A stretch of 63,917 nucleotides of DNA from Sediminibacillus albus (GCF_900101125.1 NZ_FNFL01000010.1:1-63917); one strand, 5' to 3'. Shown: positions 47,299-57,557, counted from the stretch's first letter. The notes: generated by a model from the sequence alone, not told the origin. Program-made: numbers and translations.

Positions 47299-47735
47299 TC
47301 ATCTCCATCTAATTTGATTTTACTAAGCACCAAGCCGTGAAGCTCGATCAGTTTTTCTGCATCCTGTTCATCTATAGTTTTCAATCCGTCCAGCCTTTCC
47401 AAGTAATGCCTGTACGCCTCTTGCTTCTTTCTTAATCCCAGATCAGTAAGGGTTAGTACAAGCGCCCGGCGGTCCTGGTCTGATCTTTTTCGCTGGACAT
47501 AACCTGCCTTCACTAGCCGTTCCACGGTTCCACTAATAGTGCTTTTGCTATTATTTAGTTTGCTTGCCACTTCCACCAGGCCTAGACTAGGTCTTTCTTC
47601 CAGCAGTTTAAGGATTTGCAGCTGCAAAGTGGTGACTCCAAGGTCGTTTGCATTCTGCCACGCCTGTTTGTAGAACACTTTATTTACTTCTCGAAAAGAA
47701 GAGATGATTTTTTCTATTTTCTCGATATCCTGCAA
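47295..47735 (-). CDS. MarR family transcription regulator
   Basis: A 146-aa winged-helix regulator. LQLQILKLLEERPSLGLVEVASKLNNSKSTISGTVERLVKAGYVQRKRSDQDRRALVLTLTDLG (in parts) covers the helix-turn-helix and the wing with the conserved DxRR. It presumably represses itself and the downstream MFS gene and is released by a ligand. TTG start at 47735 with AAAGGAGAT about 9 nt upstream. A 10-bp inverted repeat lies 70-100 nt before the gene. Confidence 0.92.
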   Translation of the reverse strand: MQDIEKIEKIISSFREVNKVFYKQAWQNANDLGVTTLQLQILKLLEERPSLGLVEVASKLNNSKSTISGTVERLVKAGYVQRKRSDQDRRALVLTLTDLGLRKKQEAYRHYLERLDGLKTIDEQDAEKLIELHGLVLSKIKLDGDE

Positions 47736-47807
47736 ATTTTTATATCTCCTTTATTTAAAGATTGATTGCCTCCAAACCAGTGAGTAAGGAGAATATAACC
47801 AACAATA

Positions 47808-47836
47808 GTTCTTATGCGAACAATTAGCACAAGAAC
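47808..47836. repeat. inverted repeat upstream of the MarR gene, candidate operator
   Basis: GTTCTTATGC (47808-47817) and GCACAAGAAC (47827-47836) form an inverted repeat with 9 of 10 pairs, separated by 9 nt. MarR proteins usually bind such dyads near their own promoter. No promoter could be fixed with confidence. Confidence 0.55.
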
Positions 47837-48015
47837 CATTATAGACATTTGCTCAAAAAATGCAATAAAAAAAACAAAAAACGCTTTATCACAATTAAAT
47901 AGAGAGCGGTTCTTTGGTTTTTGACAACAATTGCCGTGATGTTTGGACGAAACGACAGACGAATCATCAGCTTGTCTGGTTTTTATGTTGAAAATGGATT
48001 GCATCTCTTGAATAC

Positions 48016-48081
48016 CGTCGAACAATTTTTTATTTCTCTTCTGTTGTTTTGACAAAAAATAGAAGGAGGATGTGCTTAAAT
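48016..48081 (+). promoter_or_regulatory. candidate Spo0A-controlled spoIIE promoter
   Basis: CGTCGAA at 48016-48022 (one mismatch to TGTCGAA) and TTTGACAAAA at 48048-48057 (one mismatch to TTTGTCRAAA) look like 0A boxes. TTGACA at 48049-48054 and TTAAAT at 48076-48081 are 21 nt apart, the unusual wide spacing known for the Spo0A-activated spoIIE promoter. The leader would be short. Confidence 0.45.
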
Positions 48082-48105
48082 AGAAAAATGAAGGAGTGGT
48101 GTTTA

Positions 48106-50550
48106 ATGATGGATACAGTTGCAGGACAGCAAACAAAAACAGTATTCAATAAGAAAGCCCTGGAGAAGTCGAAGCGGAAGTTGGGGGAAAAGGTGAAAAT
48201 GCTTTTCATAGAAAAAGGCTGGCTGCTGCTATTTGTCGGCTTTTTACTGGGACGGGCTATCGTTCTTTCCTCTATGTCGCCTTTTGCCCTTTCTTTTCTC
48301 GCTTCCGTATGGTTGGTAAGGAAGGAAAAGTCTTTTCCGGTGATGATTGCGATTCTAGTAGGTGCTTTTAGTTATCATTGGCAGCACGGTCTATATGTAT
48401 TAGCAGCAATGTCCATATTTATTTTTAGTGCAGCATTATTAAAAAAGGTCCAACAGCAACAGAAGCTTTTACCCATCCTTGTCCTAGTCTCAAGCATATT
48501 GCCGCGGTTGTTCAGCTATTCCTTACTGAATCAACTAACAGCATATGAGTGGATGCTTGCTGCAGTCGAGGGGATTTTGGGAGCTGTGCTTGTTCTTATA
48601 TTTATGCAAAGTGTACCGCTATTATCACCAAAAAGATACAAACCAGCACTTAAAAATGAAGAAATTGTTTGTATGATCATTCTATTGGCTTCGATTTTGA
48701 CAGGTACGATTGGCTGGGAAATCCAAGGGGCATCGATTGAGCAAATAACCTCCAGATACCTGGTATTGCTGCTCGCGTATGTCGGAGGAGCAGATATTGG
48801 ATCCACTGTCGGTGTAGTGGCAGGGTTGATTCTGAGCCTTGCCAATGTAGCAAGTCTTTATCAGATGAGTTTACTGGCTTTCTCTGGTTTGCTCGGAGGT
48901 CTATTGAAAGATGGAAAAAAGGTCGGGGTGAGTATCGGCTTAATTGTGGGGACACTGATGATTGGCGTCTATGGAAAAGGAATCGAGTCGCTCTTGCCTT
49001 CTTTACTGGAAACCTTCATGGCGGTAATTTTATTTATTTGTACACCCCAGAGTTGGGTGAAAAAACTCTCAAGATACATTCCGGGAACGATGGAGCATTC
49101 GATGGAACAGGAACAGTACTTGCAGAAGGTCCGGGATGTGACTGCCAACCGCGTCGAGCAGTTTTCCCATGTGTTTGAAGCTTTATCAAGAAGCTTTGTA
49201 CAGCAGCAGCAAAGCCCTGTTGAAGAGGAATATCTAAAAGAAACAGACTATTTTTTGAGCAATGTTACCGAAAAAACCTGTCAATCCTGTTTTAAAAAGG
49301 ATCGATGCTGGGCTCAAAACTTTGATAAGACTTACGGCCTTTTGACAGATTTGAAGAGTAGTCTGGAAACAGGCAATGGCCCTGATAGAGTATTACAAAA
49401 AAACCTGGAAGGGCATTGTGTGAAGTCTAAAAAGGTTGTGGAAACGATGCAGCATGAACTGTCTTTTTATGAAGCAAATCAAAAGCTAAAAAAACAGGTA
49501 AGCGAGAGCAGGCGGTTTGTAGCGGATCAGTTATTGGGCGTTTCGGAAGTTATGGATGACTTTGCGAAAGAAATCTTGAAAGAACGACAGAATCATGAAC
49601 AGCAAGAACAGGAAATAGCTGCTTCTTTAAAGCAAATTGGGATGGAAGTAGAAAAGTTGGATATTTATAGTGTGGAAAAAGGCAATATTGATATCGAAAT
49701 GCATATTACATTCCCGCAATATCATGGGGAAGGCGCCAAGCTGATAGCTCCCATGCTTTCCGATATTCTGGAAGAAACAGTGATTGTTAAGGAGGAAGAC
49801 ATCTCTCCATTTCCGAATGGAGAATGCTTTTTGTCCTTTGGATCTGCCAAAAAGTATGCAATAGAAACTGGTGTATCCCATGCCGCTAAGGGAGGTGGCT
49901 TAATATCGGGGGACAGCTTTTCGACGATAGAGTTAGGAGCCGGGAAGTATGCCATGGCGATAAGTGACGGAATGGGAAATGGTGAACGGGCCCATGAAGA
50001 AAGCAAAGAAACCTTGCGTCTGCTGCAGCAAATCCTGCAGTCGGGGATTCAGGAACAGATAGCCATCAAGTCGATTAACTCCATTCTTTCATTAAGGACC
50101 AGCGAAGAAATCTTTTCTACATTAGATTTAGCGGTAATCGATTTACATAATGCTGCTATCCGCTTTTTGAAAATAGGATCAACACCAAGCTTTATAAAAA
50201 GTGGAAGGCATATGCATAAAGTGGAAGCCAGTAATTTGCCGATCGGTATTATCCGGGAATTTGATGTAGACGTTGTCAGTGATCAGTTAAAACCAGGGGA
50301 CTTGTTAATCATGATGAGTGACGGCATATTTGAAGGGCCAAAACATATTGAAAACGTCGATATGTGGCTGAAAAGAAAAATCGCAGAAATGGAAACGGAT
50401 GATCCACAAGAAATCGCCGATTTGATTTTGGAAGAGGTAGTAAGGAATCGTGCTGGGGAGATTGAAGATGATATGACGGTGCTAGTGGCAAGAATTGATA
50501 TAAACAAACCTAAATGGGCTGCTTTTCCTGCTTATCAGCAGCACGCTTGA
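48106..50550 (+). CDS. spoIIE: stage II sporulation protein E, PP2C phosphatase
   Basis: An 814-aa membrane phosphatase that helps place the polar septum with FtsZ and activates sigma-F by dephosphorylating SpoIIAA. About ten membrane segments fill residues 25-320; a regulatory middle region (about 330-590) includes a cysteine cluster CQSCFKKDRC; the PP2C domain (about 595-805) has GGGLISGDSFS, AISDGMGNG, LIMMSDGIFEG and the metal-binding DDMTVLV. ATG 48106 (or 48109) has AAGGAGTGG upstream; the earlier start at 48049 lies in the promoter region. B. subtilis SpoIIE has 827 aa. Confidence 0.96.
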   Translation: MMDTVAGQQTKTVFNKKALEKSKRKLGEKVKMLFIEKGWLLLFVGFLLGRAIVLSSMSPFALSFLASVWLVRKEKSFPVMIAILVGAFSYHWQHGLYVLAAMSIFIFSAALLKKVQQQQKLLPILVLVSSILPRLFSYSLLNQLTAYEWMLAAVEGILGAVLVLIFMQSVPLLSPKRYKPALKNEEIVCMIILLASILTGTIGWEIQGASIEQITSRYLVLLLAYVGGADIGSTVGVVAGLILSLANVASLYQMSLLAFSGLLGGLLKDGKKVGVSIGLIVGTLMIGVYGKGIESLLPSLLETFMAVILFICTPQSWVKKLSRYIPGTMEHSMEQEQYLQKVRDVTANRVEQFSHVFEALSRSFVQQQQSPVEEEYLKETDYFLSNVTEKTCQSCFKKDRCWAQNFDKTYGLLTDLKSSLETGNGPDRVLQKNLEGHCVKSKKVVETMQHELSFYEANQKLKKQVSESRRFVADQLLGVSEVMDDFAKEILKERQNHEQQEQEIAASLKQIGMEVEKLDIYSVEKGNIDIEMHITFPQYHGEGAKLIAPMLSDILEETVIVKEEDISPFPNGECFLSFGSAKKYAIETGVSHAAKGGGLISGDSFSTIELGAGKYAMAISDGMGNGERAHEESKETLRLLQQILQSGIQEQIAIKSINSILSLRTSEEIFSTLDLAVIDLHNAAIRFLKIGSTPSFIKSGRHMHKVEASNLPIGIIREFDVDVVSDQLKPGDLLIMMSDGIFEGPKHIENVDMWLKRKIAEMETDDPQEIADLILEEVVRNRAGEIEDDMTVLVARIDINKPKWAAFPAYQQHA

Positions 50551-50674
50551 CAGGATCCTTCCTCCAACAGGTATAAAGTTCCTTCAAAACGTCGATGATG
50601 ATGATAATTATTGAACTATTCAACCTAATAAAGCGATGCAGCAATATTGAGAAGAACGGAGGAGGAATATATAA

Positions 50675-51409
50675 ATGAAAAAAGGAACTTTAAAGCAGAT
50701 TTTGTTAATCACAGATGGGTGTTCTAATCGGGGAGAAAATCCCTCGGCAGTAGCGGCGTTAGCTTTTGAACAAGGAATAACCGTAAATGTTATCGGCATC
50801 ATGGAAGACAATCAACGGGAAAGTGATGGGGGACTCCGGGAAGTAGAAGATATTGCATTGTCCGGCGGAGGTGTTAGTCAGCTTGTTTACCAGCAAGTAT
50901 TATCTCAAACAGTACAGGCGGTTACCAAGCAGGCGATGACTCAGACATTGCAGGGAGTGGTGAACCAGGAATTAAAACAAATATTAGGTCCGAACCAAAG
51001 CCTGGAAGACCTGCCTCCTGAACAAAGAGGAGAAGTAATGGAAGTAGTAGAGGATTTAGGGGAAACATGCGACTTGGAAGTGCTCGTATTAGTTGATACT
51101 AGTGCTAGCATGAATGACAAGCTGCCTACTGTCCAGGAAGCACTGTTTGACTTATCGGTGAGCTTGAATGCAAGAATCGGGCGCAACCGTTTTTCCATTT
51201 TTGCTTTTCCGGGAAGGAAATCCAACATCAATAAAATACTAGATTGGTCACCGCGTTTGGATTCGATAGCATCTGTATTTCCTAAGTTGACTAGCGGAGG
51301 TATCACACCAACTGGTCCTGCTTTGAAGGAAGCAATGTATCAATTCGGCAAAAAAAGCTTGTTAAGGAGCTTTAGAAATGAACATGAATCAGACGTCGAA
51401 GAAGCTTGA
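50675..51409 (+). CDS. yabS: VWA-domain protein YabS
   Basis: A 244-aa protein with a von Willebrand type A-like fold. ILLITDGCSNRGENPSAVAALAFEQGI opens the protein and LEVLVLVDTSASMNDKLPTVQEAL gives a MIDAS-like DxSxS near residues 142-147. B. subtilis YabS (245 aa) lies at the same place between spoIIE and yabT and is sporulation-linked, but its role is not established to my knowledge. GGAGGAGG precedes the ATG. It overlaps yabT by 32 nt. Confidence 0.92.
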   Translation: MKKGTLKQILLITDGCSNRGENPSAVAALAFEQGITVNVIGIMEDNQRESDGGLREVEDIALSGGGVSQLVYQQVLSQTVQAVTKQAMTQTLQGVVNQELKQILGPNQSLEDLPPEQRGEVMEVVEDLGETCDLEVLVLVDTSASMNDKLPTVQEALFDLSVSLNARIGRNRFSIFAFPGRKSNINKILDWSPRLDSIASVFPKLTSGGITPTGPALKEAMYQFGKKSLLRSFRNEHESDVEEA

Positions 51410-52331
51410 ACTAAGCTTGCAGCCAGGCACATCCATAATTGGTAAATGGCATAAAAATAATTATCGCATTACCCGGCGGCTCGGCTATGGCGCTATAGGG
51501 GCTGTCTACCTTTGTAACTTTAATGGGAAACAAGCTGCATTAAAAATAAGTACCAGCGGTTCTTCGATTACAATGGAAGTGAATGTGTTGAAAACCTTAC
51601 AGAAGGTCCAGGGAAACGGCAGCCTTGGGCCTTCTTTGCTGGATGTGGATGATTGGCAGCATCCTGGCGGTACTCGGTGTTCCTTTTATGTGATGGAATA
51701 TGTCAATGGGAAAGACTTAGGTGGATTTATTCAAAGCCATGGCGACGAGTGGCTGGGTATCCTCATGATGCAGTTATTGGGGGATCTGCAAAAACTTCAC
51801 CAAGCTGGCTGGGTGTTTGGTGATTTAAAGACGGAAAACTTATTGGTTGCTTCATCACCACCAAGAATCCGCTGGATTGATGTGGGGGGTACTACTCAAA
51901 TTGGAAGATCAATCAAAGAATACACGGAATTTTATGATCGAGGCTACTGGAAAATGGGGACCCGCAAGGCAGAGCCTTCATACGATTTGTTTGCCCTGGC
52001 TATGGTTATGCTGCAAATATACTATCCGGCCCGTTTTGACAAAGGTAACCATCCAGAAAAGATGTTGATGACCAAGTTATCTGCCACGCCCCAGCTAAAG
52101 AAATATTACACTCCGATAAAAAAAGCACTATATGGCACTTACACTTCCAGTGAGCAAATGAGAAGAGATATAGCCTCTTTGATTATGCAACATTCTCCCA
52201 AAGCGCAAAAACCTACCAGGATTGGCCAACGAAAGGCTGCTGCTGTCAAACCACAGCATTCCTTTATGGAAAGCATAGTAATTCTTGTTACAGCAGTAGT
52301 ATTCTATCTGTTTCACATGGTTTTCATATAG
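51378..52331 (+). CDS. yabT: Hanks-type Ser/Thr protein kinase YabT (PrkD)
   Basis: A 317-aa eukaryotic-like kinase with a C-terminal membrane anchor. The glycine loop GYGAIGAVYL, the lysine in QAALKIS, the catalytic loop FGDLKTENLL and the metal motif written DVGG instead of DFG are seen; the last 22 residues (SIVILVTAVVFYLFHMVFI) form a transmembrane segment. In B. subtilis YabT acts at the forespore septum, is activated by DNA and phosphorylates RecA and other targets. ATG 51378 has TAAGGAGC upstream within the end of yabS. Confidence 0.93.
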   Translation: MNMNQTSKKLELSLQPGTSIIGKWHKNNYRITRRLGYGAIGAVYLCNFNGKQAALKISTSGSSITMEVNVLKTLQKVQGNGSLGPSLLDVDDWQHPGGTRCSFYVMEYVNGKDLGGFIQSHGDEWLGILMMQLLGDLQKLHQAGWVFGDLKTENLLVASSPPRIRWIDVGGTTQIGRSIKEYTEFYDRGYWKMGTRKAEPSYDLFALAMVMLQIYYPARFDKGNHPEKMLMTKLSATPQLKKYYTPIKKALYGTYTSSEQMRRDIASLIMQHSPKAQKPTRIGQRKAAAVKPQHSFMESIVILVTAVVFYLFHMVFI

Positions 52332-52522
52332 GATGCAAAAACAGTTATGGTTTATATTATTGTTTTTTGCAGAGGATAGATGGAAGTGATAGGATAAAGG
52401 TGTTTGAATTATCATCAAAATGATATGCTGCCTGTGCCTTTCAATAATACGGACTCACGGATGGTTAACAGACTGCCTGAATCGGCTGGCGCTAAAGCTG
52501 GATTTATAAATGGAGTGGGCGA

Positions 52523-53920
52523 ATGATGTTGGAAACGGAAGTAAATAAATTTATTGAAAAACAGAAACTGCTGCACAAGCATGCCGTTATTTTGGTCGGA
52601 GTTTCTGGAGGCCCTGATTCAATGGCGCTGCTTCATTTTTTTCAATCTTTACAAGAAGAGTGGGACCTTCGATTAATTGCAGTGACGGCAGACCATGGTT
52701 TAAGGGGAAAAGAGTCGAGACAGGATGTAGATTATGTACGTTCGATTTGTGAATCATGGAATATTGAGTTCGTTGAAACATTCTTGGACGTTCCCTCGTA
52801 TAAGAAGGATCGGGGTTTAGGAACGCAGGTGTCTGCTCGTAAGCTGCGCTACCAGTTTTATGAGGAGCAAATGCAAAGGTTTGGAGCAGATTATCTGGCA
52901 TTGGGCCATCACGGGGATGACCAGGCAGAAACAGTGTTAATGGGAGTAACGAGAGGAACAAGCTTATCGGCGTTAAAAGGGATCCCGGCAAAGCGCCCCT
53001 TCGCAGGCGGCTGGATTGTCCGCCCGTTTTTGGCCGCTACAAAAAAACAAATCGAAGCTTACTGCCAAAAATATAATATCATGCCGAGAATAGACCCCTC
53101 CAACATGGAGGACACATATACGCGGAACTACTTTAGGCTGCACATCATCCCCTTGCTGAAGAAGAAAAACCCGAATTTTTTAAATAATATTCAACGGCTT
53201 AGTGAATCTGTTGTAGAGGATGAGCTGTTTTTAGGGCAAGAGGCACAGAAGTTATTTGAAAAGGAAGTCGAACTGCCGGAGCACAGCAGAAGCGCAAATT
53301 TCAAAATAGAAAGCTTTGCCAAGTTCCCCATTGCTTTACAAAGACGGGCCTTTCATCTAATATTAAATTATCTATATTGTTCGATGCCGCCTGACCTTTC
53401 TTACGTCCACGAGGAACAGTTCTTTAACCTTCTTTCGAACAGCAAAGCTAATGCTGCTGTCGATCTTCCTGGAGGATTGAAAATGGTAAAAGCATACCAT
53501 TTCATCAATTTCTACTTTGAAAAGGATAGGGAGAAAAGCTTTTACATAACTTTAGACGGTCCAGACCGGGTTTTATTGCCTGGCGGATCAGAGTTGATTG
53601 CTTCTATTACCAATGATCCAACGGAAGACTCCCGCTATGATATTACATATGATTTGGCCCGGATAAGCTGGCCGTTGTCTGTTCGTTCCAGAAAAAACGG
53701 TGATAAGATGCGTGTCAGAGGAATGAACGGGACAAAAAAGATCAAAGATATATTTATTGATGAAAAAGTACCTCTTAGCCAAAGGGAGAGTTGGCCGGTT
53801 GTTGAAGATGGTGAAGGAAACATCCTGTGGCTGGCAGGTTTGAAAAAAGGGGTCGGCAATGATAGTGAAAAAGCCGTCAAGTTTTTGAGATTGCATTACG
53901 ACAAGAAGAGTACCATCTAG
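52523..53920 (+). CDS. tilS: tRNA(Ile)-lysidine synthase
   Basis: A 465-aa essential enzyme that turns C34 of the CAT-anticodon isoleucine tRNA into lysidine. The PP-loop SGGPDS is at residues 28-33; [13 protein letters not shown] is the second ATP motif, [12 protein letters not shown] follows, and the C-terminal TilS domain ends with [17 protein letters not shown] and [17 protein letters not shown] precedes the double ATG. It is followed by hprT at 11 nt, as in B. subtilis. Confidence 0.96.
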   Translation: MMLETEVNKFIEKQKLLHKHAVILVGVSGGPDSMALLHFFQSLQEEWDLRLIAVTADHGLRGKESRQDVDYVRSICESWNIEFVETFLDVPSYKKDRGLGTQVSARKLRYQFYEEQMQRFGADYLALGHHGDDQAETVLMGVTRGTSLSALKGIPAKRPFAGGWIVRPFLAATKKQIEAYCQKYNIMPRIDPSNMEDTYTRNYFRLHIIPLLKKKNPNFLNNIQRLSESVVEDELFLGQEAQKLFEKEVELPEHSRSANFKIESFAKFPIALQRRAFHLILNYLYCSMPPDLSYVHEEQFFNLLSNSKANAAVDLPGGLKMVKAYHFINFYFEKDREKSFYITLDGPDRVLLPGGSELIASITNDPTEDSRYDITYDLARISWPLSVRSRKNGDKMRVRGMNGTKKIKDIFIDEKVPLSQRESWPVVEDGEGNILWLAGLKKGVGNDSEKAVKFLRLHYDKKSTI

Positions 53921-53931
53921 GAGGATCAAGG

Positions 53932-54474
53932 ATGCATAATGACATTGAGAAGATACTAATTTCCGAAGAAGAAATCAAAGAAAAGTGTAAAGAGTTAGGC
54001 TCACGTTTAACAAAGGAATATGAGGGGAAATTCCCATTAGCAGTCGGAGTATTAAAGGGCGCCATGCCGTTTATGTCTGATATCCTGCGCGCTACGGAAA
54101 CGTACTTAGAAATGGATTTTATGGATATTTCAAGTTACGGCGGTGAAACTAGATCATCCGGGGAAGTTAAGATCGTCAAGGATTTGGATACAAAGGTAGA
54201 GGGAAGAGACCTTTTGATAATAGAAGACATCATAGACAGCGGCTTAACCTTGAGCTATCTTGTCGATTTGTTTAAATACAGAAAGGCAAATTCTATTAAG
54301 ATCGTCACACTGCTCGATAAGCCTGAAGGGCGTAAGGTAGATATTAAGGCAGATGTCGTTGGATTTAAGGTGCCAAACGAGTTTGTTGTAGGTTATGGAT
54401 TGGATTATCAAGAGAAGTATCGTAACCTTCCGTATGTAGGTGTTTTGAAACCGAAAATATATGGCGGTGAATAA
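53932..54474 (+). CDS. hprT: hypoxanthine-guanine phosphoribosyltransferase
   Basis: A 180-aa purine-salvage enzyme that makes IMP or GMP from the base and [19 protein letters not shown], the flexible loop [17 protein letters not shown], and the PRPP loop [17 protein letters not shown] (about residues 89-105) are typical; [21 protein letters not shown] ends the base-binding hood. GGAGGATCAAGG before the ATG. In B. subtilis TilS and HprT together act on ftsH expression. Confidence 0.96.
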   Translation: MHNDIEKILISEEEIKEKCKELGSRLTKEYEGKFPLAVGVLKGAMPFMSDILRATETYLEMDFMDISSYGGETRSSGEVKIVKDLDTKVEGRDLLIIEDIIDSGLTLSYLVDLFKYRKANSIKIVTLLDKPEGRKVDIKADVVGFKVPNEFVVGYGLDYQEKYRNLPYVGVLKPKIYGGE

Positions 54475-54498
54475 CCCAGCTGGATTTGCAGGTATGAC

Positions 54499-54514
54499 TG
54501 TCAAAATTTTGACA
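54499..54514. repeat. perfect 16-bp palindrome upstream of ftsH
   Basis: TGTCAAAATTTTGACA is a perfect 16-bp palindrome lying 45 nt before the candidate ftsH -10 box, with no U-run after it. It looks like a protein-binding site; I do not recognise the factor. Confidence 0.6.
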
Positions 54515-54534
54515 TATCTTAAAAGGGTAATTAG

Positions 54535-54564
54535 TTGTATTGGTCCTTTTTAATATGGTACTAT
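54535..54564 (+). promoter_or_regulatory. candidate sigma-A promoter of ftsH
   Basis: TTGTAT and TACTAT are 18 nt apart, and TGG before the -10 makes an extended -10 element. About 36 nt before the ftsH start. Confidence 0.6.
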
Positions 54565-54599
54565 TTACTATAGTTTTCTCGCTTGGGAGGAGGTAGGCA

Positions 54600-56582
54600 A
54601 TGAACCGAATTTTTCGTAATGTCATTTTTTATTTCCTGATATTCCTTGTAGTTATCGGGATTGTCGGAGTATTTAATGGACAGAATAATCAAGAAACAGA
54701 ATATAATGTAAACGAGTTTATGCAGGCATTAAATAATGGTGAAATTTCTGAGATGACAATGCAGCCATCCAATGGTGTTTATCGTATTACCGGTGAATTA
54801 ACAGGCGGTGATAACGAAACATTCATAACTAATGTGCCTGATAATCCTGAGATTGTTTCCAGTATTACAAACCAGGCAACAGAACAGGATGTTTTATATG
54901 TTGAAGAAGAGGAACAGCCAAGCGGATGGGTAACATTCCTTACTACAATGATTCCGTTTGTTATCATATTTATTTTATTCTTCTTCTTGCTTAACCAAGC
55001 ACAAGGCGGCGGAAGCCGAGTGATGAACTTTGGTAAAAGCAAAGCAAAACTTTATAGTGAAGAGAAGAAGAAGGTTAGATTTAAGGATGTGGCAGGTGCC
55101 GACGAAGAAAAGCAGGAGCTTGTAGAGGTAGTAGACTTCCTAAAAGATCCACGCAAGTTCTCCGTAATCGGAGCAAGGATTCCTAAAGGTGTCCTTTTAG
55201 TGGGACCTCCTGGTACAGGTAAAACATTGCTTGCACAAGCAGTGGCAGGAGAAGCGGGCGTGCCGTTTTTCTCCATTAGTGGTTCTGACTTCGTAGAGAT
55301 GTTTGTTGGTGTGGGTGCATCACGTGTGCGTGATTTGTTCGAAAATGCCAAAAAGAATGCACCTTGTATTATATTTATTGATGAAATTGACGCAGTCGGA
55401 AGACAGCGTGGAGCTGGTGTCGGCGGCGGACATGATGAACGCGAGCAGACGCTTAACCAGTTATTAGTCGAAATGGATGGTTTCGGTGAAAATGAAGGAA
55501 TTATCATTATCGCCGCAACGAACCGTCCTGACATTTTGGATCCAGCCTTATTACGTCCGGGACGTTTCGACCGACAGATCACTGTCGATCGCCCAGACCT
55601 TAAAGGAAGAGAAGAAGTGCTTAAAGTCCATGCCAGAAACAAGCCGTTGGATGATTCCGTAGAGTTAAAAACTATTGCAATGCGGACACCTGGTTTCTCT
55701 GGAGCTGATTTGGAAAACTTGCTAAATGAAGCAGCGCTTGTTGCGGCTAGGACCGACAAACAGAAAATCGATATGCTTTCTGTTGATGAAGCTATTGATA
55801 GGGTAATTGCCGGACCTGCGAAGAAGAGCAGAGTTATTTCCGAGAAGGAAAGAAATATTGTCGCATATCACGAAAGTGGTCATACCATTATTGGTATGGT
55901 GCTGGATGATGCAGATATGGTTCATAAAGTTACAATCGTTCCCCGCGGGCAAGCTGGAGGCTATGCAGTTATGCTGCCTAGAGAAGATCGTTACTTTATG
56001 ACGAAACCCGAATTATTGGACAAAATCACCGGTCTTCTCGGCGGCCGCGTTTCCGAAGAAATCATTTTTGGCGAGGTTAGTACCGGAGCCCATAATGACT
56101 TCCAAAGAGCGACGAGTATTGCCCGTAAAATGGTAACTGAATACGGAATGAGCGAAAAAATAGGTCCGTTACAGTTTGGCAGCTCGGGCGGCCAAGTGTT
56201 CCTCGGTAGAGATATGCAAAATGAGCCGACTTACAGTGACGCTATTGCATATGAAATTGACCAGGAAATCCAAAACTTTATTAATCAGTGCTATAACCGA
56301 GCTAAGGAGATATTAACTGAGAATAAAGAGAGATTGGAACTTGTTGCTAAAACATTGCTAGAGGTTGAAACGCTGGATGCCAGCCAGATAAAATCTCTAT
56401 TCGAGAAGGGTGAAATGCCTGAACCAGTCGTTTCAGAGCAAGAAGGCAAGCAAGAGGAGACTTCTGACAATAATGATGTCAAAGTGAATATACAATCCAA
56501 ATCAGATGAGGAAAATACTGCGGCTGAACCAACAGATGCAGATAATGCTAGCGATTCTGATCAAGACAAAAACAATAGTTAG
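54600..56582 (+). CDS. ftsH: ATP-dependent zinc metalloprotease FtsH
   Basis: A 660-aa membrane-bound AAA+ protease. Two transmembrane segments (about 6-27 and 104-126) flank an extracellular domain; the AAA domain has GPPGTGKT near 201-208, [17 protein letters not shown] and the SRH with [17 protein letters not shown]; the protease domain has the zinc motif HESGH near 424-428 and [10 protein letters not shown]. The last 45 residues are acidic and low in complexity. GGGAGGAGG precedes the ATG. B. subtilis FtsH has 637 aa, so the tail is slightly longer here. Confidence 0.97.
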   Translation: MNRIFRNVIFYFLIFLVVIGIVGVFNGQNNQETEYNVNEFMQALNNGEISEMTMQPSNGVYRITGELTGGDNETFITNVPDNPEIVSSITNQATEQDVLYVEEEEQPSGWVTFLTTMIPFVIIFILFFFLLNQAQGGGSRVMNFGKSKAKLYSEEKKKVRFKDVAGADEEKQELVEVVDFLKDPRKFSVIGARIPKGVLLVGPPGTGKTLLAQAVAGEAGVPFFSISGSDFVEMFVGVGASRVRDLFENAKKNAPCIIFIDEIDAVGRQRGAGVGGGHDEREQTLNQLLVEMDGFGENEGIIIIAATNRPDILDPALLRPGRFDRQITVDRPDLKGREEVLKVHARNKPLDDSVELKTIAMRTPGFSGADLENLLNEAALVAARTDKQKIDMLSVDEAIDRVIAGPAKKSRVISEKERNIVAYHESGHTIIGMVLDDADMVHKVTIVPRGQAGGYAVMLPREDRYFMTKPELLDKITGLLGGRVSEEIIFGEVSTGAHNDFQRATSIARKMVTEYGMSEKIGPLQFGSSGGQVFLGRDMQNEPTYSDAIAYEIDQEIQNFINQCYNRAKEILTENKERLELVAKTLLEVETLDASQIKSLFEKGEMPEPVVSEQEGKQEETSDNNDVKVNIQSKSDEENTAAEPTDADNASDSDQDKNNS

Positions 56583-56589
56583 TGAAGAA

Positions 56590-56632
56590 CAAACGCCTTC
56601 CTTGGATGAGTTTCAAGGGAGGCGTTTTTTAC
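56590..56632 (+). terminator. ftsH terminator
   Basis: AAACGCCTTCCTTG pairs with CAAGGGAGGCGTTT with one mismatch, followed by TTTTT, just after the stop codon. Confidence 0.9.
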
Positions 56633-56760
56633 GTATGTACGGTCCTGGCAATACATAATAGTGAAGGAGACAAGCCGAAAAATTCAATTCACGTGTATAA
56701 CCGTGTAAAATCGATTATAGTATTAAACGCAGGAAAAGTTCTCGAAAGGAAATTAAAAAT

Positions 56761-57540
56761 ATGATTTTTGTACTTGATGTAGGGAATACAAATACCGTAT
56801 TAGGTGTTTTTCATGAAGATCAATTAAAGTTCCAGTGGCGAATTAAAACAGACAGATATAAAACAGAGGACGAGTTTGCCGTAGTGATAAAGGCTTTATT
56901 TGACCACGAAGGACTGATACTTTCCAATATAGAGGGAGTTATCATTTCTTCGGTGGTCCCGCCGATCATGGATGCGCTCGATCGGATGTGTCGCCGTTAT
57001 TTCGGGAAGCGCCCAATGATCATTGGCGACGCCAAGGTAGACACATTAGTGCAAATGAAATATCCGAACCCGGCAGAGATTGGAGCCGATAGAGTGGTGA
57101 ATGCCGCGGGTGCCATTGAATATTATGGAGCTCCGTTAATCATTATTGATTTTGGTACAGCCACGACGTATTGCTATATAAATGAAAACAAAGAATATGT
57201 AGGAGGAGCAATTGCTCCGGGTATTAATATTTCTCTCGAAGCATTGTACGCCAATGCAGCCAAACTGCCCAAAATAGAAATTAAAAGGCCAGAGAGCATT
57301 GTCGGCTCTTCTACAGTCGAAGCAATGCAGTCTGGGGTTTATTTTGGATATATCGGGCAAGTCGACGAGGTGGTCAGGCGTCTTCAGCAGCAATCCTCTG
57401 CAACAGCAAAGGTGGTGGCAACGGGCGGGCTAGCCTCATTAATAGGTCCCGAATCAGCGACTATTGATTATGTAGACCCTTATCTTACCTTAAGAGGGCT
57501 TCATTTCATTTACAAAAAGAACGAGAACAAACCGTTTTAA
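56761..57540 (+). CDS. coaX: type III pantothenate kinase
   Basis: A 259-aa CoaX kinase, the first step of CoA synthesis, of the acetate/sugar-kinase (ASKHA) fold. [15 protein letters not shown] holds the catalytic aspartate at residue 6, [11 protein letters not shown] binds pantothenate, [12 protein letters not shown] follows near 129, and [12 protein letters not shown] is near 217. The ribosome binding site is AAAGGAAA, modest. Followed by hslO after 17 nt, as in B. subtilis. Confidence 0.95.
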   Translation: MIFVLDVGNTNTVLGVFHEDQLKFQWRIKTDRYKTEDEFAVVIKALFDHEGLILSNIEGVIISSVVPPIMDALDRMCRRYFGKRPMIIGDAKVDTLVQMKYPNPAEIGADRVVNAAGAIEYYGAPLIIIDFGTATTYCYINENKEYVGGAIAPGINISLEALYANAAKLPKIEIKRPESIVGSSTVEAMQSGVYFGYIGQVDEVVRRLQQQSSATAKVVATGGLASLIGPESATIDYVDPYLTLRGLHFIYKKNENKPF

Positions 57541-57557
57541 AAGGAGAATGATATATC

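Larger units (their letters stand above)
47736..48105. other. MarR-spoIIE divergent intergenic region
   Basis: About 370 nt with no credible gene. It holds the inverted repeat before the MarR gene, an A-rich stretch near 47855-47880, and the spoIIE control region from about 48016 with two Spo0A-box-like sequences. Confidence 0.6.

Noticed and set aside
50941-51306. Minus-strand ORF inside yabS
   Set aside because: Antisense to a conserved gene, no ribosome binding site, serine-rich shadow composition.
55052-55759. Long (235-aa) minus-strand ORF inside ftsH
   Set aside because: It is antisense to the conserved AAA domain of ftsH, rich in serine and proline as expected from the reversed frame, and has no start signals.
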